A stretch of 44,723 nucleotides of DNA from an uncultured Verrucomicrobia subdivision 3 bacterium. Its GTDB lineage: Bacteria; Verrucomicrobiota; Verrucomicrobiia; Limisphaerales; UBA11358. The stretch lies in contig CAISVF010000251.1 in assembly GCA_903888765.1 (NCBI GenBank), positions 1-44,723 on the forward strand. Direction: 5' to 3'. Of the stretch, positions 16,264-25,189 are shown piece after piece. Position 1 is the first letter of the stretch, and each line of letters begins with the position of its first letter. The translations under genes and the position numbers were made by a program. A model generated the notes under the pieces. That model did not search any database. It had not been told where the DNA came from and was given only the letters and a program-made list of their open reading frames with translations.

Positions 16264-17181
16264 CTATCGAGACAGGGTCAATCCGATGACCCCGCCGACG
16301 GCGGTGAGCGCGCCTACCAGCGCGCGCAGGCCGATTTTTTCGCCGTCCACAATCCGGGTGACCGGCAACAGAATCAGCGGGGTCATGGCGATGACCGCGC
16401 TGACGACCGCCGCATTGGTGGATGCCAGCGCCCATTGCATGCAGGTAACGCCGAGGGTTTGTCCCGCCAGGGCATTGGCCAGCACCCATGGCCAGATCCG
16501 CCCCCATTTTTCACGGGTGATCTGCAGGGTTTGCCTTTCCAGTAAGGGGCCTTGGGCGTGCGCGGAACGCCATTTGACGGCGAGCAGGATGATTGCTGGA
16601 GCGAGGATGCCGCCAAACATGCGCTGGTATCCGGTGGTGCCGGCATCCGGATGCACGCCGGCGAGGGTGAGGGCGGCGTAACCTTTGCGGATGATAACCG
16701 CTCCGAACGCTCCGCCGAGGGCGGCAAAGAGAGTGGCCACAATGCCGATTTTCCAATCGCGCTTCGCAATTGGCAAATGATCGTCCGGGGCCAGGGCAAT
16801 GGCGACGCCAATGAGGATGATGCCGATGCAGAGGATTTCCGGCAGGTTTAATTTATTGCCCAGCCAAACCCATTCAATCAGGGCGGCAAAGGGGGCCGTA
16901 AAACACTGGCAGAGCAGGACGGTGCGGCGGCTGCCCAGCCTTGGCAGCGCCTGAAAATATGCGGAGTCGCCCAAACCGATTCCGAAGAGCCCGCTGAGCA
17001 TGAACCATCCCGGAGCGCCGGCCATGCCGGTGCCGCAGGTGTTGGCCCAGACGGCGAGAAAAAAAGTGGCCAAGGTGATGCGCCAGAAATTGGCTTCCAC
17101 GCCACCGATTTGGCGGGCAGTCCGGTGGCCGCATACGGCAGAGGCGGCAAAGAGCAGGGCGGTGAGCAGGGCGGGAATCAT
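16264..17181 (-). CDS. EamA/DMT-superfamily transporter
   Basis: A 305-aa inner-membrane protein with ten hydrophobic segments in two five-helix halves, the normal layout of drug/metabolite transporters. Recognisable pieces are LLTALLFAASAVCGHRTARQ at the start, GLFGIGLGDSAYFQAL and FTAPFAALIEWVWLGNKLN in the first half. In the second half these are MQWALASTNAAVVSAVIAM and TPLILLPVTRIVDGEKIGL with the family's final glycine-rich helix. The substrate is unknown; relatives export amino acids or metabolites. The start is ATG 17181 and the gene reads leftward towards the CNNM operon. Confidence 0.85.
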   Translation of the reverse strand: MIPALLTALLFAASAVCGHRTARQIGGVEANFWRITLATFFLAVWANTCGTGMAGAPGWFMLSGLFGIGLGDSAYFQALPRLGSRRTVLLCQCFTAPFAALIEWVWLGNKLNLPEILCIGIILIGVAIALAPDDHLPIAKRDWKIGIVATLFAALGGAFGAVIIRKGYAALTLAGVHPDAGTTGYQRMFGGILAPAIILLAVKWRSAHAQGPLLERQTLQITREKWGRIWPWVLANALAGQTLGVTCMQWALASTNAAVVSAVIAMTPLILLPVTRIVDGEKIGLRALVGALTAVGGVIGLTLSR

Positions 17182-17699
17182 GAATTCCTATGGGGTATTC
17201 CCCGCACCCATCAGGATTTCAATTGGCATGAGAAAAACGTTGCGCAGACCATAAATCATACCGGCAAACTGCCGCAAAAACCCGGAGGCGTCGAGTTATA
17301 AGCAGGACTTCGGATGGGAGAGCGGCTGGCTGGGCAGAGACTGTCATAAATCATGTGTCAAAACGTGACAGAAAATTTGTGATTGAATACTGCAGCAAAA
17401 TATTTATGAGTGCCAGCGTTGGGCGGTGCTGGAAAAATATTTTGTGGGTATTGTTTGTGGCGGCAGTTGGACGCCAAGAGAGCCGCCGCCGTTGCCACCC
17501 AGAACGAAGACGATGACTACAACACGCTCATCGCCGCCCTCCTCGTGATCCAGAAAGCCGCCGGCAACACCTGGCTACGCTGCCTATCTAATCCGCCAGA
17601 AAAATTTTGGCAAAACCGCAGCGAGTGGTCGGCCAGGGGTGCTGTTTTGTGTCAAAGGGTTGCTGGCGAGGTGCGACCGCCAGTTGGGGGCCGAATTCA
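17182..17699. other. 518-bp intergenic region between EamA and YVTN genes
   Basis: It holds no intact gene. Visible are GGGGTATTCCCC at about 17191-17202, a short dyad TGTCA-aaacg-TGACA near 17358, and a coding-like stretch described separately. I see no tRNA-like T-loop or other RNA gene here. Confidence 0.5.
17406..17600 (+). pseudogene. Possible frameshifted remnant of a secreted protein gene
   Basis: From ATG 17406 the frame reads MSASVGRCWKNILWVLFVAA, which looks like a signal peptide, and then stops after about 37 codons. In the next frame, from about 17468, the sequence reads LDAKRAAAVATQNEDDDYNT and LIAALLVIQKAAGNTW with GC-rich third positions, as in real coding sequence. The open frame beginning at 17410 continues to 17751, but its last part overlaps the YVTN gene and looks random. 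A one-base frameshift around 17465-17475 would join the two. I do not recognise the protein, and chance is a real alternative. Confidence 0.28.
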
Positions 17700-18746
17700 T
17701 CATTCCGGCCGGTTAGCCCAGGCGAGGCCATCGGTTCCCGGGCCGGTGTGAATCTCTTTGCAAATCTTCCAGGTGTTCAGGTCAATCACCTCTACTTGCC
17801 GGCTGGCATCACACGAGACATAGGCAAAAGCTCCATCGGGCTGAACCAGGATTTCCTGCGGCGATTTAGGAACCTCCCAAGTTCGTTGCAGCATCCGGGA
17901 TTTAAGATCAATCAGCCCCACCTGATTTACTTTATTCAAAGCCACCAACAGCCAGCGCCCATCGGGCGTTGGCACCGTGCCGTATCCCGTTGACGGCAGT
18001 TCAATCCAGGAACAGACACCGTTGGTGGCAGTATCAATCACCGCCAGCCGCGGCCGGGTCTGATCGGCCGTGAATACGCAGCGATCATCAACCGAAAGGG
18101 AAATCCGCTGAATTTTTGGAGATACCGAAATGATGGTGACCAGTTTTTTGGCCTTCAGATCGAGCACCGAAACCGTGCCGGGGCCGACATTCGCCGTATA
18201 GCCGCGTTCGCCATCGCGCGTGATCGCCAGCATATGGGACTCCGCCTGGCCGGTGGGAATATTGCCCAGGATTTCCAAGGTATCGGGATTGATCACGGCC
18301 ACGGAATTATCCAGTTCCGTGGTCACATAGAGCAGTCCGTTTTTCGGTTCCATGACGGCGCAATGCGGGCGCACGCCCTTGCCGAAATCCACCCGTCCGG
18401 ACACCAGGCCCTTCTTCAAATCTATGACCTGCAGCAAGGTGCCATCCGTGCCCTTGCCGCCGACGCCCGAGTTGCCGTAAATGGGCACAAAGGCGCGCTG
18501 ACCATCCAATGACGCCGCCACTTCGTGCCCGGTCACTCCGGCTTCGAACACATTGGTCAAAACCATGCCGGAGACTGGATCCACCACCGAGAGGTTTTGA
18601 TCGCCTTTATTGGCCACCAGCAAATAGCCGCGAGAAATTTCGGCCGATAACTGATGCGCAAACGCCATTAGGCCAAGCAAGCCGTAAAGCATTCTAGGAA
18701 AGCTGGCCGCCAATGCCATGGTCAGGGTTCGCAATGGATTCATCAA
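17700..18746 (-). CDS. Secreted YVTN-type beta-propeller repeat protein
   Basis: A 348-aa protein with an N-terminal hydrophobic segment (FPRMLYGLLGLMAFAHQLSA), probably a signal peptide, followed by a seven-bladed propeller of the YVTN/YncE type. Typical repeats are GYLLVANKGDQNLSVVDPVS, LLYVTTELDNSVAVINPDTL, RGYTANVGPGTVSVLDLKAK and AFAYVSCDASRQVEVIDLNT. Such proteins are periplasmic or extracellular scaffolds or sometimes bind metals or redox partners; no catalytic residues are apparent. It is transcribed leftward, downstream of the ftsH terminator, so it needs its own promoter in 18747-18790. Confidence 0.85.
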   Translation of the reverse strand: MMNPLRTLTMALAASFPRMLYGLLGLMAFAHQLSAEISRGYLLVANKGDQNLSVVDPVSGMVLTNVFEAGVTGHEVAASLDGQRAFVPIYGNSGVGGKGTDGTLLQVIDLKKGLVSGRVDFGKGVRPHCAVMEPKNGLLYVTTELDNSVAVINPDTLEILGNIPTGQAESHMLAITRDGERGYTANVGPGTVSVLDLKAKKLVTIISVSPKIQRISLSVDDRCVFTADQTRPRLAVIDTATNGVCSWIELPSTGYGTVPTPDGRWLLVALNKVNQVGLIDLKSRMLQRTWEVPKSPQEILVQPDGAFAYVSCDASRQVEVIDLNTWKICKEIHTGPGTDGLAWANRPE

Positions 18747-18790
18747 CGAAAAGTGCCTTACGGCCGGGAAACTTCAAGCCCCAATCCTAA

Positions 18791-18822
18791 AAAAGGCGAC
18801 GGTAATAACCGTCGCCCTTTTT
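18791..18822 (-). terminator. Intrinsic terminator of ftsH
   Basis: GGCGACGGT (18795-18803), loop AATA, ACCGTCGCC (18808-18816): a perfect 9-bp stem. Read leftward it is followed by TTTTTT. It lies 20 bp past the ftsH stop codon. The other strand also has a CTTTTT tract, so it may work in both directions. Confidence 0.88.
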
Positions 18823-18836
18823 GCAATCGATTTCGC

Positions 18837-20894
18837 TTAAGCCGCTGGTGCCGGTGCCGCATTGCCCAATCCCGGCAGTTTGGGCGGGGTGGGCTTGTTG
18901 GAAACATTTTCCGGCAGCGGCGTGCCGGCCGGCGCACCCATCATCGGGGTGGTGTCCACCGGCGGCTTCGGCGGTGGGGTGAAAGTGCCCTTGTGGATGA
19001 TGTCTTCCACCTGCTGCCCGTCGAGCGTTTCATACTCGAGCAGTGAATTGGCAATCATCTCCAGCTTATCGCGGTTGGCGGCAATCATTTCTTTGGCCGT
19101 GTTGAAGGCCCCGTCCACAATCCGTTTCACTTCGGAATCAATTTCCTGAGCCGTGGCCTCGCTGTAATCCTTGGTCCGCATCATGTCGCGGCCGAGAAAC
19201 ACGTATTCCTGAGCCTCGCCATAGAGTACATTCCCGAGCTTGTCGCTCATGCCCCAGTGCATCACCATGGCCTTGGCGAGCGCCGTGGCCTGCTGAATAT
19301 CACTGGCTGCGCCACTGGAAATATCGTCGGTGACGTATTCCTCCGCGATGCGGCCGGCCATGGTCATGATGATGGTATCAATGGCCTGCTTCTTGCGCAT
19401 GTTGAGCACATCTTCCTTGGGCAATGACATCGTAACGCCGAGGGCGCGCCCCCGTGGAATGATAGTGACCTTGTGCAAGGGGTGCGTGTGCTTGAGGAGC
19501 ACGCTGACGAGCGCATGGCCTGCTTCGTGCCACGCGGTGCCGCGCTTTTCCTCGTCGCTCATGGCCATACTGCGACGTTCCCGCCCCCAGCGGACTTTGT
19601 CGCGCGCCTCTTCCAACTCTTTCATCTCGATGGATTTTTTTCCGGTGCGGGCGGCCAGCAAGGCGGCTTCGTTTAACAAATTCGCTAATTCCGCCCCGGA
19701 ATAACCGGGCGTGCCGCGCGCAATGACTGATAAATCCGTGTTCGGCGACAGCTTCACATTTTTCGCATGCACCTTCAAAATGGCCTCCCGGCCGCGCACG
19801 TCCGGCAAATTGACGGTCACCTGACGATCAAACCGGCCCGGTCGCAATAGCGCCGGATCTAAAACATCCGGGCGATTGGTGGCCGCGATAATAATGATGC
19901 CCTCCTGGGTATCGAAACCATCCATCTCCACGAGCAAGGCATTCAAGGTCTGCTCCCGCTCATCGTTGCCGCCCCCAAGTCCATGGCCGCGCGAACGGCC
20001 CACGGCGTCAATTTCATCAATAAAAATCAGGCACGGCGTGCTCTTGCGCGCCTGCTCAAACATATCGCGCACGCGGCTGGCACCGACACCGACAAACATT
20101 TCCACAAAATCCGAACCGCTGATGCTGAAAAAGCTCGCATCGGCCTCGCCGGCAATGGCCTTGGCGAGCAGCGTTTTGCCCGTGCCGGGCGGCCCCACCA
20201 TCAAGACTCCCTTGGGAATGCGTCCGCCCAGCCGTTGAAATTTTTTGGGATCTTTCAGAAACTCAACCAGCTCGGAAACTTCTTCAATGGCTTCATCCAC
20301 GCCGGCCACCTCTTTGAACGTGGTTTTGTTGCGATCCTTGGCCAGCATACGGGCCTTGCTTTTGCCAAAACTCAAAGCGCCCTTGCCCGCCATTTTGATC
20401 TGCCGGATAAAGAAAAACCAAAACAGCACGCCGAGAATTAAAAAGGGCGCTATGCCCCAAATCACACTCATCAAGGCCGCGTTGGGCGCTCCCACCTCTA
20501 CTTTGGTCGGCGGCGACAAAAGTTGATCCAGCATCTTCTGGGTAAAATAAGCATTGGGCGCGTTAAAAATGACTTCGGAAGTTTTGCCGTCCTTGTCCAC
20601 TTGGAAAAATGTTCCCGTGACCGGCGTCAGCATGGAGGACTGACCGCCGAGGTTGATGGTGGCGTGCGCGATCTGGTTGGACTGAAATTTCTGGAAAAAC
20701 TCCGCCTGGGTCAAGGTCACCACCGGAGCCGCGTAACGATTCTTGATCATGAACAACCCCACGGTTGCCGCTATGATGGCGGCCCACGCAATGAGCGTAA
20801 ACGTCGGGATTTTATTAAACCCGTTGCCCCCGTTACCTGGTGTTTTCTTGGGTCCGTTGCCGCTGCCCTTAGAACTGGAATCGTCGTCAAACAT
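18837..20894 (-). CDS. ftsH: ATP-dependent zinc metalloprotease FtsH
   Basis: A membrane-anchored AAA+ protease of about 685 aa from ATG 20894 ([12 protein letters not shown]); an in-frame codon at 20936 is further upstream and less likely. A Gly/Asn-rich cytoplasmic start precedes the first membrane helix ([19 protein letters not shown]), a periplasmic domain, and the second helix ([21 protein letters not shown]). The AAA module has Walker A GPPGTGKT, Walker [12 protein letters not shown] and a second region of homology with RPGRFDR. The zinc site is His456-Glu-Ala-Gly-His460. A proline-rich tail follows the protease domain. FtsH removes damaged membrane proteins and regulatory proteins. It is monocistronic: divergent from dus and ended by a clear terminator. 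Confidence 0.97.
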   Translation of the reverse strand: MFDDDSSSKGSGNGPKKTPGNGGNGFNKIPTFTLIAWAAIIAATVGLFMIKNRYAAPVVTLTQAEFFQKFQSNQIAHATINLGGQSSMLTPVTGTFFQVDKDGKTSEVIFNAPNAYFTQKMLDQLLSPPTKVEVGAPNAALMSVIWGIAPFLILGVLFWFFFIRQIKMAGKGALSFGKSKARMLAKDRNKTTFKEVAGVDEAIEEVSELVEFLKDPKKFQRLGGRIPKGVLMVGPPGTGKTLLAKAIAGEADASFFSISGSDFVEMFVGVGASRVRDMFEQARKSTPCLIFIDEIDAVGRSRGHGLGGGNDEREQTLNALLVEMDGFDTQEGIIIIAATNRPDVLDPALLRPGRFDRQVTVNLPDVRGREAILKVHAKNVKLSPNTDLSVIARGTPGYSGAELANLLNEAALLAARTGKKSIEMKELEEARDKVRWGRERRSMAMSDEEKRGTAWHEAGHALVSVLLKHTHPLHKVTIIPRGRALGVTMSLPKEDVLNMRKKQAIDTIIMTMAGRIAEEYVTDDISSGAASDIQQATALAKAMVMHWGMSDKLGNVLYGEAQEYVFLGRDMMRTKDYSEATAQEIDSEVKRIVDGAFNTAKEMIAANRDKLEMIANSLLEYETLDGQQVEDIIHKGTFTPPPKPPVDTTPMMGAPAGTPLPENVSNKPTPPKLPGLGNAAPAPAA

Positions 20895-20907
20895 TTTAAT
20901 TCCCCGT

Positions 20908-20936
20908 ACTTTATCATGCGGAACTGGCTTTCGCAA
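20908..20936 (-). promoter_or_regulatory. Candidate sigma70-like promoter of ftsH
   Basis: Read leftward: TTGCGA (20936-20931), a 17-bp spacer, TAAAGT (20913-20908); each hexamer matches consensus at four of six positions. GGGGA lies about 8 nt before ATG 20894 and may serve as ribosome-binding site. Confidence 0.45.
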
Positions 20937-20963
20937 CGAACGAATTTTGTTATCCTCGCCGGG

Positions 20964-22067
20964 ATGCGTATCGGTTCGCTGAACTTGGAATCCAATTTAT
21001 TTCTCTCGCCGCTGGCGGGTTATACCAACCTGCCCTTTCGCCTCATCGTGCGGGAAATCGGCGGAGTCGGCTTATGCACCACGGACCTCGTGAATGCCCG
21101 CTCGCTCCTCGAAAAACGGGCCAAGGCTTTCAAGCTGATCGAGACCAGCCCGGCGGATTCACCGCTGGCAATTCAACTCTTCGGCTCGGTGCCTGAGGAA
21201 ATGCGCGATGCCGCCGTGGTGGCAGCGGCGCAGGGGGCCGTTTCCGTGGATATCAACATGGGATGCCCCGTCCGCAAGGTCTGCAATGTCGGCGGCGGTT
21301 CAGCCATGATGACCGAGCTTACCAAGACGGTCGCTTTGGTACAGGGGATGGTCAACGCCGTTAAAATACCCGTCACCGCCAAAATGCGACTCGGCTGGGA
21401 CGAAGATAATTTAACCGCCCCCGATCTGGCCCGGGCGCTGGCCGACGTCGGCGTGGCCGCCATCTTTGTCCACGGCCGGACGCGCGCCCAGGGTTTTGGG
21501 GGCACCGTGGATCTGGCTGGCATTCGCAAAGTGGTGGAGGCCGTCCCAACCGTGCCCGTCATCGGGAACGGCGACATCGTGACTCCCGCCGCCGCCCGGA
21601 AGATGTTGGATGAAACCGGTTGCGCCGGCGTAAGCATCGGGCGCGGGGCCTTTTACGACCCTTGGATTTTCCGGCGCATTCGTCATTTATTGCAAACCGG
21701 GGAACTCCTGCCGGAAGAAAAATTTGCGGAGCGCCTCCGGGTGCTGAGCCGGCACCTCGATTTGATGATCGAAGTATTCGGCGAAGAATTGGGCTGCCGG
21801 ATGTTCCGCAAAATCGCGCCGTGGTACGCCAAACGGTTTGGCCCCTGTCACGAGTTCAACAAAGCCATCGTCCACTTATCCAGCCGCAAAATGTTTCTGG
21901 AAGTGGTGGACGATTACCTCCGCTGGCGACAACAATTTCTAGATGACGCTGGCGAATTGTTGCCCCGCTTTCAACCGGCGCCGCTGGTGGCATCGTTCAT
22001 GACCTCCGCGGACCCGCTTGCCCCGGGGAAAATCCCCGTGCCCGGCGGCCCGGTGGAGCGCTGGTAG
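20964..22067 (+). CDS. dus: tRNA-dihydrouridine synthase
   Basis: A 367-aa flavoenzyme that reduces uridines in the tRNA D-loop, using FMN and NADPH. The TIM barrel begins [20 protein letters not shown]. The catalytic Cys101 is in [42 protein letters not shown] and [13 protein letters not shown] mark the FMN/substrate side, and [13 protein letters not shown] the phosphate site. The motif set is closest to the DusB type. The start at ATG 20964 ([11 protein letters not shown]) is chosen because the upstream extension of the frame is antisense to ftsH. A 45-residue C-terminal extension follows the usual end. The intergenic gap to ftsH is only 69 bp. Confidence 0.93.
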   Translation: MRIGSLNLESNLFLSPLAGYTNLPFRLIVREIGGVGLCTTDLVNARSLLEKRAKAFKLIETSPADSPLAIQLFGSVPEEMRDAAVVAAAQGAVSVDINMGCPVRKVCNVGGGSAMMTELTKTVALVQGMVNAVKIPVTAKMRLGWDEDNLTAPDLARALADVGVAAIFVHGRTRAQGFGGTVDLAGIRKVVEAVPTVPVIGNGDIVTPAAARKMLDETGCAGVSIGRGAFYDPWIFRRIRHLLQTGELLPEEKFAERLRVLSRHLDLMIEVFGEELGCRMFRKIAPWYAKRFGPCHEFNKAIVHLSSRKMFLEVVDDYLRWRQQFLDDAGELLPRFQPAPLVASFMTSADPLAPGKIPVPGGPVERW

Positions 22068-22092
22068 GCGGCCGCCGCCAGCTAGGTGTTTC

Positions 22093-22108
22093 CCTTATGT
22101 ATATAAGG
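22093..22108. promoter_or_regulatory. Inverted repeat upstream of the AraC-type regulator
   Basis: CCTTAT-GTAT-ATAAGG, a perfect 6-bp dyad with a 4-bp centre, 26 bp after the dus stop and about 50 bp upstream of the predicted -35 of the regulator gene. It could be an operator, or a weak hairpin without a T-tract. Confidence 0.35.
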
Positions 22109-22142
22109 TGTATTACCAGCCACGAATCAGGTGTTCTACCAA

Positions 22143-22171
22143 TTGTGACCCCCGCCGATTTAGCGTAAATT
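22143..22171 (+). promoter_or_regulatory. Candidate promoter of the PocR-AraC regulator
   Basis: TTGTGA (22143-22148), a 17-bp spacer, TAAATT (22166-22171). The start ATG is at 22178, about where transcription should begin, so the mRNA would be leaderless or nearly so. Each hexamer matches consensus at four of six positions, so support is moderate. Confidence 0.4.
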
Positions 22172-22177
22172 GTCTTC

Positions 22178-23155
22178 ATGCGAACAATTTTTGCTAAATC
22201 AGAGAGTCCGGCAAAAGGTGCCCCTGGGGCGTTTCGTTCCGATTCCTTCAACCCGGCCACGGTCACCGAAAACAGCCTCAACAACCGCACGCTCGTGGAA
22301 GCGCTGGCCAATTCGCGCATTTACCGGGATTACGAGCGAGCCTTCAGCGACATGACTGGCCTTCCGATGGCGCTCCAGCCGGTGGAAACCTGGCAACTGC
22401 CGCATCACGGGAAACGCAACGAAAACGCATTCTGCGCCATGATTTCCAAGAAAAGCCGCGCTTGTGCCGCCTGCCTGCAAGTGCAGGAGCGCCTGTGTGA
22501 GCGGGCGGCCGAAGGAGCGGAGACCGTGGTTTGCCCGGTGGGGTTGAGCGATAGCGCCGTGCCGGTGCGGATGAGCGACCGGCTGGTTGGTTATCTGCAG
22601 ATTGGCCAGGTATTCCGCAAAGCCCCCACGGAGGAGCAATTTGTCAAAGTGCTGGAATTGTGCAAAAAATGGGAGCTTGACATGAATCCGGAGTCGCTGC
22701 GCAAGGCTTTTTTCTCTGGCAAGGTCATTTCCCAAAAGGAGCACGATTCCGCCATCAAGCTGCTCTCCATTTTTGCGCAGCACCTTGCCATGCTGAGCAA
22801 TCAAGTGTTCATTCAGCAGGAAAACGCCGAGCCGCCGGTCATCAGCAAGGCGCGCGCGTACATCCACGACCATCAAACCGAGGAAATCTCCTTAAGCCAG
22901 GTGGCCAAGGCGGTAAACATGAGCAGCTATTATTTTTGCAAGACTTTTAAAAAGGTCATCGGCATCAATTTCACCGATTATGTGGCGCGGGTGCGAATTG
23001 AAAAATCCAAAAACCTGCTGCTGAATCCCAACCTGCGCATCAGCGAAATCGCGTTCGAAGTCGGCTTCCAATCACTCACCCACTTCAACCGTGTTTTCAA
23101 GAAAATCCTCGGGCAATCCCCCACGGAATATCGGTCGCAATTGCTCGCACACTGA
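22178..23155 (+). CDS. PocR-domain AraC-family transcriptional regulator
   Basis: A 325-aa regulator. Residues about 50-210 form a PocR sensory domain with its cysteine pattern (NAFCAMISKKSRACAACLQ, ERLCERAAEG, TVVCPVGLSD). PocR domains bind small ligands; 1,2-propanediol is the known one in Salmonella PocR. The last 100 residues are the paired AraC helix-turn-helix: ISLSQVAKAVNMSSYYFCKT, then RISEIAFEVGFQSLTHFNRV. There is no membrane segment, so it is cytoplasmic. The histidine kinase gene starts 8 bp after its stop, so it heads a likely regulatory operon with the kinase and response regulator, all upstream of the acyl-CoA synthetase gene. Confidence 0.88.
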   Translation: MRTIFAKSESPAKGAPGAFRSDSFNPATVTENSLNNRTLVEALANSRIYRDYERAFSDMTGLPMALQPVETWQLPHHGKRNENAFCAMISKKSRACAACLQVQERLCERAAEGAETVVCPVGLSDSAVPVRMSDRLVGYLQIGQVFRKAPTEEQFVKVLELCKKWELDMNPESLRKAFFSGKVISQKEHDSAIKLLSIFAQHLAMLSNQVFIQQENAEPPVISKARAYIHDHQTEEISLSQVAKAVNMSSYYFCKTFKKVIGINFTDYVARVRIEKSKNLLLNPNLRISEIAFEVGFQSLTHFNRVFKKILGQSPTEYRSQLLAH

Positions 23156-23163
23156 CCGGGCCG

Positions 23164-24321
23164 ATGACTTCGTATCTCCCGCCGGCGCTGGCGCGAGTGC
23201 TTTATGACTCCGCATTTGGCATTGGCTTTGGCCGGCAAATTTCCGATATTCCCGCCCACGACGGGATGAGAAAACATGATAAGCCAACGCGGGCCACGCT
23301 ATTAGCCCGGTCCGAATCTGCCGTGCGCGACCGCGAAGAACGGCTGCGCGCCATTCTGGAAACCGCAGTCGAGGGAATCGTAACCATTGACGAGCGCGGC
23401 ATCATTGAATCCTTCAATCCAGCGGCGGAAAAAATCTTTGGCTATCACCCCGCTGAAGTAATCGGCCACAATGTGAGCCAACTCATGCCGCCTCCTCACC
23501 GGGAGCAGCATGACGGCTACCTCCGGGATTACCAGCAAACCGGGCACGCCCGCATCATTGGAATCGGGCGTGAAACCCTGGGCCGCAGAAAAGATGGTTC
23601 CCTGTTTCCCATGGATTTATCGGTCAGCGAAGTGCGGCTGAGCGACCGGAAGATTTACACCGGCTTCGTGCGCGACATCACGGAGCGCAAGCGGCTGGAA
23701 AAGGAAAATCTGGAAATCAGCGAACGCGAACAGCGGCGAATCGGCCAGGATTTGCACGACGGCCTGTGCCAGCATCTGGCCGGCATTGAGATGCTCAGCC
23801 AGGTGCTCGCCAAAAAACTTTCGTCGCGGTCAAAGGATGCTTCCGCCCGGGCGGCGGAAATCGCTGCTGCGGTGCGGGATGCCATCAGTCAAACCCGCTT
23901 GCTGGCCCGCGGGCTTTCTCCAGTCACGCTGGAATCGGAGGGCCTCATGTCCGCGCTGGCGGAACTCGCGTTAAACACCGAAAAAATTTTCAACCTCCGC
24001 TGCCGGTTTGACTGCCCCCAGATGATCCAATACCCAGATCACGCTGCCGCCACTCATTTATTTCGCATCGCCCAGGAAGCCGTTTCCAATGCCATCAAGC
24101 ACGGCCACGCCAGGCACATTACCCTCCAATTACGCGAGACCGCCAGTGGCATTTCCCTCCTGATCAGGGATGACGGAAGCGGCTTCCCGCCTAATTACTC
24201 CGCCACCAATGGAATGGGCCTGCGTATCATGCAAGTGCGCATCGGCATGGTGGGAGGCACCTTGCGGGTCGAACAAAACCCGACCGGTGGGGTGACCGTC
24301 TTTTGCCACGCCCCCAAATAA
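23164..24321 (+). CDS. Soluble PAS-domain histidine kinase (HisKA_3 type)
   Basis: Up to 385 aa from ATG 23164; ATG 23266 (MRKHDKPTRATLL) is a good alternative because the first 34 residues carry no domain. A FixL-like PAS domain follows (RLRAILETAVEGIVTIDERG, FNPAAEKIFGYHPAEVIGHN, FVRDITERKRLE). Then comes a short coiled linker and the NarL-partner dimerisation domain with phospho-acceptor His198 in IGQDLHDGLCQHLAGIEML. The HATPase is shown by EAVSNAIKHGHA and IRDDGSGF. No transmembrane helix is present, so the signal is sensed in the cytoplasm; redox, oxygen or a ligand are possible, but no haem His is assigned. The partner is surely the next gene, which starts 11 bp after the stop. Confidence 0.9.
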   Translation: MTSYLPPALARVLYDSAFGIGFGRQISDIPAHDGMRKHDKPTRATLLARSESAVRDREERLRAILETAVEGIVTIDERGIIESFNPAAEKIFGYHPAEVIGHNVSQLMPPPHREQHDGYLRDYQQTGHARIIGIGRETLGRRKDGSLFPMDLSVSEVRLSDRKIYTGFVRDITERKRLEKENLEISEREQRRIGQDLHDGLCQHLAGIEMLSQVLAKKLSSRSKDASARAAEIAAAVRDAISQTRLLARGLSPVTLESEGLMSALAELALNTEKIFNLRCRFDCPQMIQYPDHAAATHLFRIAQEAVSNAIKHGHARHITLQLRETASGISLLIRDDGSGFPPNYSATNGMGLRIMQVRIGMVGGTLRVEQNPTGGVTVFCHAPK

Positions 24322-24332
24322 TTGCAGAGATC

Positions 24333-25007
24333 ATGCCCGCCAAAACTAAAACCACCGCTCGCCGAGTCTTGATCGTGGATGATCACCCCATGATGCGGAC
24401 GGGTCTGGCGCAATTAATCAACCACGAGCCCGACTTGACCATCGGGGCGGAGGCGGGCACGGCAAGTCAGGCCATGGAAACCCTGGCCAAACAGTGCTTT
24501 GACCTCCTGCTCCTGGATATTTCCTTGCCGGACAAAAATGGTTTGGAACTCATCAAGGACATCCGCGCTCTGAAACCACGCCTCCCCATACTGGTGGTGT
24601 CCATGCACGATGAGATGATTTACGCCGAACGGGTGCTGCGAGCGGGCGGACGGGGCTATATTATGAAGCAGGAAGGCGGCCAAAAATTTCTGGCGGCCAT
24701 TCGTCAGGTGTTATCTGGTAAAGTGTATGTAAGTGAAAAAATGGCCTCCCGTATTCTGGAAAATTTTTCCGGCGGTCCGCCGGACCGTTCTGAATCACCC
24801 GTCCAGCGATTGACGGACCGGGAGTTTGAAGTATTTCAACTGCTGGGCCAGGGCAACGGCACCCGTGCCGTCGCGGAGCAACTCCATCTCAGCGTTAAAA
24901 CCGTCGAGGTTTACCGGGCAAAAATCAAGGAGAAGCTCGAGCTCAAAACCGCCACGGAGCTTATCCGTTACACGGTCCGCTGGGTGGATGCCCAGGGTCA
25001 GCGTTAA
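24333..25007 (+). CDS. NarL/LuxR-type response regulator
   Basis: 224 aa from ATG 24333 (MPAKTKTT), which avoids overlap with the kinase gene; an earlier in-frame codon at 24303 would overlap it. The receiver domain starts RVLIVDDHPMMRTGLAQLIN with phosphorylation site Asp62 in LLLLDISLPDKNGLEL; the switch Lys is in GYIMKQEGG. The C-terminal LuxR helix-turn-helix reads LTDREFEVFQLLGQGNGTRA and LHLSVKTVEVYRAKIKEKLE. It is a DNA-binding activator or repressor phosphorylated by the upstream kinase. The next gene, the synthetase-acetyltransferase, lies 182 bp downstream and is a candidate target. Confidence 0.93.
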   Translation: MPAKTKTTARRVLIVDDHPMMRTGLAQLINHEPDLTIGAEAGTASQAMETLAKQCFDLLLLDISLPDKNGLELIKDIRALKPRLPILVVSMHDEMIYAERVLRAGGRGYIMKQEGGQKFLAAIRQVLSGKVYVSEKMASRILENFSGGPPDRSESPVQRLTDREFEVFQLLGQGNGTRAVAEQLHLSVKTVEVYRAKIKEKLELKTATELIRYTVRWVDAQGQR

Positions 25008-25077
25008 CGACTTTCTCTCGTATCTGGTAAGCACGCTGTCTTCAGAAAAAGCGCTATGTTAAACACGCGGTAGCCGC

Positions 25078-25092
25078 AAAATTGTCAATTTT
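25078..25092. promoter_or_regulatory. AT-rich dyad upstream of the acyl-CoA synthetase gene
   Basis: AAAATTG-T-CAATTTT, a perfect 15-bp odd palindrome 98 bp before the ATG at 25190. It could be an operator for the neighbouring AraC- or LuxR-type regulator. I found no convincing -35/-10 pair in this region. Confidence 0.35.
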
Positions 25093-25189
25093 TGGTGATG
25101 ATTTGCCAAAATGAGAGAAGTATCCCGACTTTTTCACTGTCATTTTCCTTGTGGTAACGAAACGAATCGATTTTGCATCAAACTAAATT

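Noticed and set aside
17340-17370. CTGTCA...TGACAG dyad as a possible terminator or tRNA-like element
   Set aside because: The pairing is short, with no T-tract and no cloverleaf features, so no function is claimed.
20523-20963. N-terminal extension of the dus frame
   Set aside because: It would be antisense to ftsH and lacks family similarity; the enzyme begins naturally at ATG 20964.
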